A stretch of DNA of 23,778 bases, from the NCBI GenBank assembly GCA_036939355.1, contig JALLAP010000042.1:1-23778 (forward strand). The letters are read 5' to 3'. The notes beneath the pieces were generated by a model. It was not told the DNA's origin and did not search any database. It saw only the letters and a list, made by a program, of their open reading frames with translations. Shown here piece by piece: positions 9,201-15,921 of the stretch. This DNA is from Thalassiosira profunda (Eukaryota; Bacillariophyta; Thalassiosirophyceae; Thalassiosirales; Thalassiosiraceae). The translations under genes and the position numbers were made by a program. Numbering within the stretch: position 1 is the stretch's first letter; the number at the start of each line of letters is the position of its first letter.

Positions 9201-11478
9201 GTGAGCCCACAGTGTTTGGGCCGTTGGCGTTGGTGCGCTTGATTGAACATTGGAAGCAGTGACATCGATCGTTGATGTGGGGGAGTGTGGTGGAGGGCGA
9301 GGGTTCTGGGAGTGCCTGGTATGTGTTTGTACTGAACTCGTTGCTGATCTCTGCTGTTAGGGCGTCGATCGCGTCTTCAGTGAAGTAGATCGAATCAGAT
9401 CGGCGTTTTCGTCCATGTGATGGGGCGTTTGTGACAAAGGTGGCTGTCCGAGGTACATTAGCTGGAAGGTGAGTTTCTGATGGGTCGAGTGATGTTGCCT
9501 CATTTGGTGAAGGTCGAGTTGGGGTGGAGGGGTTGGTGTGCTCAATCTCCATGTGGTTGGCGTCGACGCTGACCTCCTCGCCTGAGTCCATTTCATCGAT
9601 TGGCTCCAGTTGTTCGATGGGGAATGTGTCGTCTGCCTCTGCATTCCCGCCTCTCAGAGTGTTTGGTTCGTCCTCTTTGTACTCTTGGTAGGCCGCGGCT
9701 ACTGTCTTGGCATGATTGTAATTGGCGATGGCAGTCTTGGGCTGGCCTCTGGTTTGTTTCAGGCGACGCTTACTCTTCTTCCTCTGTTGTTTGGCATACC
9801 TCGTTCGTTGGCGTTGGAAGCGTTGTTGGGCAGCTACGACGCGCTGGTATGCGGTGCGGGAGAGGAGCGTTGCGCAGTCGGGTCTGTTCTTGTCGAGTGA
9901 CGTGGCTATGGCTCCTAATGCGTCTCCATGACGAAGGTAGTGTTTCACACGCTTGCTATCTTGTCTTGGGTTGCTGGGGTCCACAAAGATGCCGGTGGCA
10001 CTTGTACCATCGCTGACGATCGTTCCAAAGATGAGGGTGAGATCGACTGGCGATACATTGAACACTATGCGATCGCTGTGGGATGCATTGAGGCGCTGGG
10101 TAGCTATGTCATACAGGAGTGGTGGGCCAGTGTGTACCCGGCGGATGTGTCCGATGCTGTCGTTGCCGTTGTGTGGGAAAAGTACCACGCTGTTGATGTC
10201 TAGGTGGTGCATGTCCTCGAGTGTCAGAAAGCGATACAGGGGCGTCTCGAATTCTGGGTCTGTGGTTGCAGCTATCTGGAGGCGTTCTACATTTTGGACG
10301 AGTGATTCGTTTCTGTGGCTTTGGTGGAATTGAGAGAGCTCGATGTCGTGGAGGGGCATGTCATTCCAACGATGGTGTCCATTGGCGATAGTTCCTTCGA
10401 GGTAGTGCCATTCGTCTTTGATCTGAAAGAAGACCTTGGTGCCTTTTGGTAAGAGTTGAAATTTGTTCTTGGCGTCTGTCCAGATGGATGTGAGTTCGGC
10501 GTCGTCCATCGTGTTGCGGAGGATGCCTTGTTGGCGTGCTTCAAACTCTGCGTTGAACTCTCCTTGCATTGTCGCAAAATAGCTGCGAGCGGTGCCCTTC
10601 TTTCGAACTTTTTGGTGTAAGCCGTGGCATGCTGGTGGGCCTCTGGTGTGGAGGGCGTGGCGGGCTCCTGGTCCTCGCGTTGTTCTTGCTTTGGAGTGCG
10701 TGTTGTGTTTCTGGGGGGCGCTTCCCTTGTTGTTCTCTCTTGATGTGGGGGAGTGGTGGACCTGGGGTTCTTCTGTTGAACTCACGTCGTCTTTAGGCGT
10801 ACCAAGACTGGTGCTGGTGATGGAAGAGCGATCCTCTGTGTCTTTGAGTGCTCCCTCGGACCAGTTCGAGATGGAGTTCCTGCGCTCAATTGCTAGCGAT
10901 GGTGAGTCGTAGTCGATTTGGAACATGTGGTAGTCGTGAGGGAGGACGGTGTTCAAGTCGATTGGGCCCTCGCCGTCAGTGAAGAGGCACATAAGTGCGT
11001 TCCAATGGTTTCGCTGGATTCTGTGCTCGTTCTTGTCCAGTTGGGGGATTAGTGGCAATTCCTGTTTGGGGATGTCGTCTGTGTGGGGGGCATGCCCAAA
11101 GAGGGACGGCCATCTGCTGGCGTAAGCTGCGAGGGTGTGTTTGTCGAGTATCTTGCATACTTCCTGGAATAGCATCGGCAGTTCGTTGAGTTGAGTCCAC
11201 ATGCCCTTGTCAATGACCAGTTTGGACAAAGCGATTGCGATGGTGTTCGCTCTTGTGTTATCGCGTGGGGCATCATCTGCTGGCCCTAACTTGATCATGC
11301 CAGTTGTGGCAACTTGTTTTGGGTCAACTGCAATGAGACGACTGTGGCGCTTTGCACACGCCTCAATCTCATCGATTGTGTGACAGAACATGAAGTTGTT
11401 TAGGGCTTGTCGTGAGGAGAATGGCAGGTGGCTGAGTGATGGATTGTACATGTCATCAGTGGAGACTGCAGTTAGCAT
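6253..11478 (-). CDS. ORF3: long Ser/Asp/Pro-rich element protein, probably the C-terminal part of an ORF2-ORF3 protein
   Basis: This is 1741 codons from the ATG at 11478, but the same frame is open back to the TGA at 11652-11650 and is in frame with ORF2. The residues encoded upstream of the ATG complete a repeat unit begun in ORF2, so the ATG is probably internal. The N-terminus carries a further degenerate unit. Then come a possible Tudor/SH3-like segment (about 340-385, GTKVFFQIKDEWHYLEG), a very basic region likely to be a nuclear localisation or nucleic-acid-binding tract (RQRTRYAKQQRKKSKRR), a long disordered stretch with an 81-residue tandem duplication, a compact segment (CGNHITVKGKGATILRR ... 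WIPWTAIRHAI), acidic-serine tracts, and a C-terminal globular segment (YITITFRTRDKDLAAIAVD). The protein may coat RNA or bind chromatin; this is inferred. Confidence 0.75.
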   Translation of the reverse strand: MLTAVSTDDMYNPSLSHLPFSSRQALNNFMFCHTIDEIEACAKRHSRLIAVDPKQVATTGMIKLGPADDAPRDNTRANTIAIALSKLVIDKGMWTQLNELPMLFQEVCKILDKHTLAAYASRWPSLFGHAPHTDDIPKQELPLIPQLDKNEHRIQRNHWNALMCLFTDGEGPIDLNTVLPHDYHMFQIDYDSPSLAIERRNSISNWSEGALKDTEDRSSITSTSLGTPKDDVSSTEEPQVHHSPTSRENNKGSAPQKHNTHSKARTTRGPGARHALHTRGPPACHGLHQKVRKKGTARSYFATMQGEFNAEFEARQQGILRNTMDDAELTSIWTDAKNKFQLLPKGTKVFFQIKDEWHYLEGTIANGHHRWNDMPLHDIELSQFHQSHRNESLVQNVERLQIAATTDPEFETPLYRFLTLEDMHHLDINSVVLFPHNGNDSIGHIRRVHTGPPLLYDIATQRLNASHSDRIVFNVSPVDLTLIFGTIVSDGTSATGIFVDPSNPRQDSKRVKHYLRHGDALGAIATSLDKNRPDCATLLSRTAYQRVVAAQQRFQRQRTRYAKQQRKKSKRRLKQTRGQPKTAIANYNHAKTVAAAYQEYKEDEPNTLRGGNAEADDTFPIEQLEPIDEMDSGEEVSVDANHMEIEHTNPSTPTRPSPNEATSLDPSETHLPANVPRTATFVTNAPSHGRKRRSDSIYFTEDAIDALTAEISNEFSTNTYQALPEPSPSTTLPHINDRCHCFQCSIKRTNANGPNTVGSLASSPSSTHTPDNTMSCQSHLPTCGHHHPNEQQEAKIPRRFTTPHNHADQHHISTLATTTEGEHQMSPAISTDPCKNGAPSNDRLSPKPFIDWDLEQALVVAANIDTRDKLGGCSSNLDIPDDTTISSLLRDQALAFSITSRQAKELAQASQTVAKAAETSHAASAPGRVTLHQELAAQRIILLYHDSPLEKNIASDRIAVISNLLREQASKEPSTKAQNGRHSSSDSSDSDTNTDNPPPLNSRSDSSSSSSEESSTTNPHFQIWNRWADASSMGVTEEQNSEYQSQSEQASKEPSTKAQNERHSSSDSSDSDTNTDNPPPLNSRSDSSSSSSEESSTTNPHFQIWNRWADASLMGVTEEQNSEYQSQNTFWHIKRPQVDVTKLKCGNHITVKGKGATILRRSKDRDTGEPRFQIHLDGTKRKAAKWIPWTAIRHAILPSESDSPSPQPSSQKRAPAPQRSLPDPVASQLDHLTSQLTQLDTTLGALHLDETAPHTFPSTQTHYDLACMLTTINSQHTGGAYESDPDDDEWDEFVPMEGDMASSISLAPSYVTSNTCTPTTSLSSHNLKKALPAPLPNIIDEGPQEIRGGNADSDSEDSMDFSEEVSLHAASLRGGSDLHNRDSAPISTPSAEQHHEDSSSSSEEDSHFYRQFAYGNDSPNTTDNVETERHTTSQHPQERTTTSGQHPPQPDSDEGSTLFGSNSSDDRDAQQPNTQSNTPTNMPNNTNQPQMSTNQPPVHNHQPNLPADQPTQEHSTDEGGAWSQVPPRNQRLPTEQEAVNRDLGWNTTAQANLAQFQYDSKIAEERAGVGRSYITITFRTRDKDLAAIAVDRGDQVLNDESALDFAHDMAEVVHPRNKLDVLHVSINQPVRDSDNNWLFTGHVVYALRSTRNQKRVGVYPAANMQKAQDSLEALTRNRRAMRERMTHHLIPALTCQLSPLNSPDSVPRGIIAGIEPATLGGATNNSPIATVPMNSIATCDD
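7345..9665 (-). repeat. Diverged duplicated acidic module with RGGNA and EEVS motifs in ORF3
   Basis: Two distant parts of ORF3, near 9550-9665 and 7345-7450, share an ordered set of motifs: (L/I)RGGNA followed by Asp/Glu-rich residues, then MD-x2-EEVS-x2-A. The nearer one is followed by a third LRGG. The copies are too diverged to be a recent duplication, so conserved spacing suggests an old internal module. Its role is unknown. Confidence 0.45.
8098..8582 (-). repeat. 243-bp in-frame tandem duplication in ORF3
   Basis: Two adjacent copies (8098-8340 and 8341-8582) differ at only a handful of positions, roughly 97% identity by eye. The period of 243 bp is exactly 81 codons, so the frame is kept. 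Each copy encodes a Ser-Asp tract followed by PHFQIWNRWADAS and a Gln/Ser-rich end. The similarity implies a recent duplication or ongoing homogenisation, or an assembly artefact at a collapsed or expanded repeat. Confidence 0.92.
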
Positions 11479-11649
11479 GGACTGCAGCTGGGTGGGTGTG
11501 CCTCGGAAGGGCCCGCTCGTGAACGTGCCATCGTAATTGTTTTGGTAGTGTACGAGTCCCTCGTGGGTGAAATCTCCTTTGGCGATGTGGAGCCATTGGT
11601 GGTACCAGTGAGTGAGGAATGCTTGGCGGTCCCCGTTGAGAAGTACGAA
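11479..11649 (-). pseudogene. Open coding stretch joining ORF2 and ORF3, cut off by an in-frame TGA
   Basis: The 171 bp between the ORF2 stop and the first ATG of ORF3 contain no stop in the shared frame. They encode the end of one repeat unit (VLLNGDRQAF) and most of the next, including Gly-Pro-Phe-x-Gly at the expected distance. Neither ORF includes this stretch, yet it carries the repeat signature, so it must once have been, or still is, translated. It is direct evidence that ORF2 and ORF3 form one frame. Confidence 0.8.
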
Positions 11650-11652
11650 TCA
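11650..11652 (-). other. In-frame TGA codon separating ORF2 and ORF3
   Basis: The minus strand reads TTC GCT TGA TTC GTA. Aligned repeat units have SLARLLL and ELARYLL at this place, so the stop occupies a position that is Arg in two other units. A CGA-to-TGA transition at a CpG is the simplest explanation. Readthrough or sense use of TGA is the alternative. The following base is T, which is not the best-known strong readthrough context. Confidence 0.7.
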
Positions 11653-14600
11653 AGCGAAGCTTGTTCTATCCTTGAAGGGGTATTCCTCGAGGCAGTCTTG
11701 TTCAAATTGGCTCATGTAGATAGCCATGCACTTCTGCAGGACGTCGCCCTTGGAGCCTTTGAATATGCTAACGCAGATGGTGGAGGTGGAGAGTATAATG
11801 TGGCGCAGTGGAGAATTGGAGCTCCAGTCGTCGTGGATGAAGGCCCTGATCTGGGACATGTGGAAGAGGTAGAGTGGGTACTTGACAAAGTTTGCTTCAT
11901 CTTGTTCGCAGTGGATTGCGTCCAGGATTGCGTCGTCGCTGGAGCGACGAATAGTGCTTTCCACATCGCAGTGCATTGCTTCCGCCATCCAAAAGTTGAA
12001 TGACTTCCTGCAGAAGATATCGAACGAGTGGAGGAGTGGGTCGTCCCATTTATGGTTGAGGAGTGTCTGGGCGAGGTGTTTGAGGTCGGTCGGAGTTCCT
12101 TCGAGGGCTCCGAAGTGAAAGCATCCTTCTCGCTGTGTGGGTTCGCAGAGAGTGACGTCGAGGTTCCCCTTGGCAATGTCAGGTAACTGTTTCCAGTAGA
12201 GCTGGCCAATCATGTCGTCGAGGGATGTGGTGTCGCTCGAAGTGGAACTGTCTGTTTCCCAAGACATGTCGTTCCGCCTGGTTGGGTTTGGATGAGCTTT
12301 GGTGTGGGAGGTGTTGGTGTCGTGAGCAGTTGGGTCGGGTTCCTTGGTGATAGCATCTTCTTGGAGAGAAGCGCAGGGTGGCGAGGGGGGTGGGTCGCCC
12401 GAAAAAGAGTCAGTTTCCATGTCATCCGGTGGTGGGGGGTGGCTGGGGTTCTCTGGTAAGGGAGGGTTGTTCGAGTAGCTGTTCTCTGGGCCACTGGCAG
12501 GTGGCGGAGGCTGGTCGTCCTTCGCCTCTTGAGAGGGCTCCTCAGAGTCCACCTTGGGGGTGAGCAGAATTGGGCCAAAGTCTGGTGCCCATCCCGAATT
12601 TCTAGGGTCTGCGGTCATGATGCGTCGAAGAAGGGTCTCCATGTCTGTGTACAGGAGACTGATTGTGCTTTCGCTGACAAAGTCGTGGTTCAAGATGTCG
12701 CTTGCCATGTTGTGGATTTGCTCTTTGTTCCCGCGGAGTGGTCCGCAGACGAAGTGGTTTGGGCGCTCTTGCAATCGAAGTACCAGGTGGTGATTCCACT
12801 TGTTGTCGCGCAGCAGTCCTAGGAGACGCAGGAAGAAGGCCAGGTATTGATAGCCATCACCACTGATCAGCAAATAGTATGCGAGCGTGGCATCGCTGTC
12901 GAATGGGAATTCGTCGAAGAGAGGGTCATCAAATCGTCCTTCGTGGATTGCTTTGGCGATCTGGATCATTGTCGAGGTACACTCTTGAAACGGGCCCCAT
13001 GAGATGACGTCTTCTTGGGTGTGGTCAAGCATCCACAGTTTTTCATTTGCCCAGTCTTCCTGCTGGATCGCGTTGGCCTGGTCGCAAAAGAAGAGATAGA
13101 TGGCAAGATTGCGAAGATCATCGTCTTGTAGGTCGACCAGAAGAGGAGGTCGAGGTGCGACATGGAACTGTGACCGCCTGGTGTCTGTTGGCCTAGCGAT
13201 GGTTATGTCATCTGGAGGCGCAATTCCGTTTTCAACGCTCACTTTGTATCCGTGGAGGCCTTCAGTGTGGAAATCCTTCCAGGTTGCCACCGCGATGTAC
13301 TGAAAGAAGTCTTCCAAGCTGTAGAAGGGCTGGTGGAGGAGGAGGTCGCTGTTCCAGCGTCCTTCGATGATGTCTTTGACTAAGGCTTGGACAAACTTTT
13401 TGGGACCAAAGATGGGTCCTATCTGGACGATTCTCGAGTTGAATGTGTGGTATGACACGCGTGGGTCTTCCCATGCCCCTTCGCTTATGAGTTGGAGGCG
13501 TGTGAGAAGTGGGATGAAAAGGAAGGATTTGTCCTCGTGTTGTAGAAGCAGACGTGCAAGGCTTTTTTGGTCTTGAAAAGGGAGATTCTGGAGAGAGGCG
13601 TCGTCGAATCTGTCCTCGAATATGGCCTTCGCTTGTTGGACGACAACATCAATGTCGCCAGAAAGGGGTCCAAATGTGAGGGTTGTGTCAGTGCGTTTTA
13701 GCGTCTGGATGTTGTGATCTTTCCATTGGCGCTGGCTAACTGCCCCGGCGTAGGCCCGGAATGTTGTGAGGATGGCTAGGTTGCTTTCGTCATCTTCCCA
13801 GAAGTTGGTTCGCTCGCTTCTGAAATGGAATTGGGGATCGTCCGGGTCGCGGGAGGCGGGGGTGCCTGTGTCTGGGTGGGCCCTAGGTGGCGAGGCCGGT
13901 GGGGCCAACGGCGTATCGGGAGAGTCTGTGTCGGTGTCTGGGACTGTGTCAGTTCGCGTTTCCTCATTGGTGGTATCTGGTGCTGTGTTTGCAGGTGAGG
14001 TGAGTTCGAAGGCAAAGAATCGGAAGGCTGCAAAGTCGATGCGTTCATAATTTGTCTTTGCGCGTTTGAGCGATTCGCTTTGTGTGGTTGTGAGGAGGGT
14101 CTGGCATAGCGATGGTTTGTCGAAGAAGGGGAGGTGGTTCAGGAGGCGACTCTCGTAGCGATCGTCCAGGATTGTCGTTGCCATGAGTTTGACTTGTTGC
14201 TTCGTGCCCATTAGAGGTCCAATTTGTACGTGTTGCTGGGTACAATAGCTGATGTCGATGTTGGGGTCTAACCACTTGTCTTCGCGAATTAGATTGAGTT
14301 GGTTGAAGAAGTGGTTGATGAAGTAGCGGCCTGCTCCGCAGATCAGGAGGCAGTATGCCAGAGAGGGTCTGTCGTAGAATGGGAAATCGTCGAGGGCTTG
14401 ATCTTCGAAGAAACCGTCGCACACGGCCGAAATCTGGGAGATCACTGTGTCGACGTCGTCGTGGAATGGTCCAATTGTGAGGATGCTGTCATCTGGCTGA
14501 ATTGTTTTCAGTAGGTGGGCGTGCCAGAGCTTGTTTCTAATGAGCTTGCACAGTTTCATGAAGAAGGTGTAGCAGGGAAGATCGGTTAGGTCTTCGTTTT

Positions 14601-15894
14601 TCAGACGCAGCAGGGCGTGCACTGTGGGTTGAATTGCATATTCGTGGGCGCCAATGTGAGTGAAGTCTTCTGGGGCACTGCCTTCATTTACTCTGTACAA
14701 TTGGCTTTTGATGGCGTTTTCCGCTATGATGCTCAGTGGCGTGCCAACCATGTAGGAGTACATAGTCGCTCTGCTGAAAAAGGGGAGGTGTTGAAGAGCT
14801 TCATGGTCATACTGTTCCTTGAGTAGTGCGGAAGCCATCTGTTGGAGTTGACGTCTCGTGCCGAGAAGAGGGCCGAAGTTGATCCAGCGAGCACTGATAA
14901 TCATCTTGGGGAGGATTGGGTTGTTCCAATCTCCATCTTGTATCATCCGGAGTTGCTGGAGGAGGATTGGAATATAGGGATAGCCGTTGCGCTGTTCCAG
15001 TAGGTATCGAGCAAGTTCTATCGTCGTGCGAAATGGAAAGTTGGAGAGGATGGGGTCCTCGAACTGTTGGTTGAGGATTGCTGTTGCCTGGCGGACAACG
15101 ACGTGTTCAGTGTGGTCAAAGAAGGCGAAGGAGATATGGGTGTCCGATCGACGCATTGTGGCGAGGTAGGGGCTATCCCAATCACGATTTTGGATGGCTG
15201 GAAGTTGTATCTCCAGGAAGGTGGAGACCATAGGTAGGTCCAAGAGGTCTGTCGCTGGGAAGCTTTGGATTAGTGGTGATGGTAATTCGAAGGAGTACTT
15301 CTCCTCTTCGATCTTTCTCATGTTGAGGTTTGCGAGGAAGGTTCGACGGCGGCGTCTTGCGCTTGTCCAACTGGACGCCACATCGCCATGAGGTGGTATG
15401 AAGTCGTGTGCCTTCATGGCGTCTCCTTCCGCTGCGAGGAGAGCGTGGAGGACTTTGCGTGGGTGGGTTTGGGAGTGGTTGCTGAAGCAACAGAATGCTT
15501 GGTCATATCTCGACTCTGGCATGGTTTGCAGAAGGTGGATTAGCTCTGTCGCTGGTGCTATGTCCCCTTCAAAGACACATAGGGCTTTGAACAGCGAGGC
15601 CGGGGACTGTCGAGGGAAGAGAAGGAGGAGCTCGAGGGCGATTTGCTCTGTTTCAGCTCCCACTGTGCGTCGCAGTTGCCGATACTCTCGTCGGTCTTCT
15701 TCTTGCAGCTCGAATCCTAGCGCCGGGTCGAGGTCGAGTTCTTGGTTGAAGGAGAGTCTGCGGGGTTTGATCTGTGGATTTGCTGGGGAATTGGGAGGCG
15801 ACAACTCTGGTATCTCTGGTAGCTGTTGTGTCGGGCCACAGTATAGTTGGTGCTCTCGAGGGCTCTCAACATTGGTAGGTTCGACCAGGTCCAT
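11650..15894 (-). CDS. ORF2: CUE/UBA-like segments plus an array of a novel W-GP-PF repeat
   Basis: This is 1414 residues from an ATG in a good context (G at -3, G at +4), 24 bases after the ORF1 stop. The N-terminus is disordered. Residues about 80-125 and 130-167 resemble tandem CUE/UBA ubiquitin-binding helices (LLLLFPRQSPASLFKAL ... EGDIAPATELI, then CFSNHSQTHPRKVLHAL ... EGDAMKAHDFI). A basic stretch (RRRRR near 180) follows. From about 215 to the end are ten units of a repeat with Trp, Gly-Pro 18-19 residues later and Pro-Phe 30 residues after that. Trp anchors fall near 239, 323, 457, 541, 724, 808, 948, 1033 and 1357, and one unit near 1244 lacks it. Two Pro/Asp-rich linkers (about 633-690 and 1112-1225) interrupt the array. 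I know no family with this pattern. The frame ends at a TGA inside the tenth unit, so the protein probably continued into ORF3. Confidence 0.8.
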   Translation of the reverse strand: MDLVEPTNVESPREHQLYCGPTQQLPEIPELSPPNSPANPQIKPRRLSFNQELDLDPALGFELQEEDRREYRQLRRTVGAETEQIALELLLLFPRQSPASLFKALCVFEGDIAPATELIHLLQTMPESRYDQAFCCFSNHSQTHPRKVLHALLAAEGDAMKAHDFIPPHGDVASSWTSARRRRRTFLANLNMRKIEEEKYSFELPSPLIQSFPATDLLDLPMVSTFLEIQLPAIQNRDWDSPYLATMRRSDTHISFAFFDHTEHVVVRQATAILNQQFEDPILSNFPFRTTIELARYLLEQRNGYPYIPILLQQLRMIQDGDWNNPILPKMIISARWINFGPLLGTRRQLQQMASALLKEQYDHEALQHLPFFSRATMYSYMVGTPLSIIAENAIKSQLYRVNEGSAPEDFTHIGAHEYAIQPTVHALLRLKNEDLTDLPCYTFFMKLCKLIRNKLWHAHLLKTIQPDDSILTIGPFHDDVDTVISQISAVCDGFFEDQALDDFPFYDRPSLAYCLLICGAGRYFINHFFNQLNLIREDKWLDPNIDISYCTQQHVQIGPLMGTKQQVKLMATTILDDRYESRLLNHLPFFDKPSLCQTLLTTTQSESLKRAKTNYERIDFAAFRFFAFELTSPANTAPDTTNEETRTDTVPDTDTDSPDTPLAPPASPPRAHPDTGTPASRDPDDPQFHFRSERTNFWEDDESNLAILTTFRAYAGAVSQRQWKDHNIQTLKRTDTTLTFGPLSGDIDVVVQQAKAIFEDRFDDASLQNLPFQDQKSLARLLLQHEDKSFLFIPLLTRLQLISEGAWEDPRVSYHTFNSRIVQIGPIFGPKKFVQALVKDIIEGRWNSDLLLHQPFYSLEDFFQYIAVATWKDFHTEGLHGYKVSVENGIAPPDDITIARPTDTRRSQFHVAPRPPLLVDLQDDDLRNLAIYLFFCDQANAIQQEDWANEKLWMLDHTQEDVISWGPFQECTSTMIQIAKAIHEGRFDDPLFDEFPFDSDATLAYYLLISGDGYQYLAFFLRLLGLLRDNKWNHHLVLRLQERPNHFVCGPLRGNKEQIHNMASDILNHDFVSESTISLLYTDMETLLRRIMTADPRNSGWAPDFGPILLTPKVDSEEPSQEAKDDQPPPPASGPENSYSNNPPLPENPSHPPPPDDMETDSFSGDPPPSPPCASLQEDAITKEPDPTAHDTNTSHTKAHPNPTRRNDMSWETDSSTSSDTTSLDDMIGQLYWKQLPDIAKGNLDVTLCEPTQREGCFHFGALEGTPTDLKHLAQTLLNHKWDDPLLHSFDIFCRKSFNFWMAEAMHCDVESTIRRSSDDAILDAIHCEQDEANFVKYPLYLFHMSQIRAFIHDDWSSNSPLRHIILSTSTICVSIFKGSKGDVLQKCMAIYMSQFEQDCLEEYPFKDRTSFA
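12190..12570 (-). other. Disordered Pro/Asp/Ser linker in ORF2
   Basis: Residues about 1112-1225 of ORF2 are a low-complexity linker rich in Pro, Asp, Glu and Ser (DDQPPPPASGPE, HPPPPDD, GDPPPSPPC). It separates the eighth and ninth repeat units. A second, smaller linker at about 13825-13998 separates units four and five. Such linkers suggest that blocks of repeat pairs fold as independent modules. Confidence 0.65.
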
Positions 15895-15921
15895 GTCGAT
15901 TTGAAGCTGGCTGTCGTCTTA
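15895..15921 (-). other. ORF1 stop and short same-frame spacer before ORF2
   Basis: The minus strand reads TAA (15921-15919), then 24 bases, then the ORF2 ATG at 15894, all in one frame. The spacer would encode DDSQLQID, with no further stop. Reinitiation after a short spacer, stop-codon readthrough or a single nonsense change would each fit. Confidence 0.6.

Larger units (their letters stand above)
11360..15255 (-). repeat. Array of ~84-residue W-18-GP-30-PF protein repeats
   Basis: Protein-level repeats run through ORF2, across its stop and into ORF3. The first eight units form four pairs whose Trp anchors are 84, 84, 84 and 85 residues apart. The tenth unit and the one spanning the TGA are again 85 apart. 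Within units, Gly-Pro lies 18-19 and Pro-Phe 48-49 residues after the anchor. A hydrophobic helix-like segment (A..I....+D..L..LPF..+.SLA..LL) fills the second half. Units 1, 8, 9 and 10 deviate at one or more anchors. The DNA itself is too diverged to align easily, so the array is old and under protein-level constraint. Confidence 0.8.

Noticed and set aside
11640..11650. AGTACGAAT shared with the 3' end near 81-89
   Set aside because: A single 9-mer match inside coding sequence is expected by chance in a window of this size.
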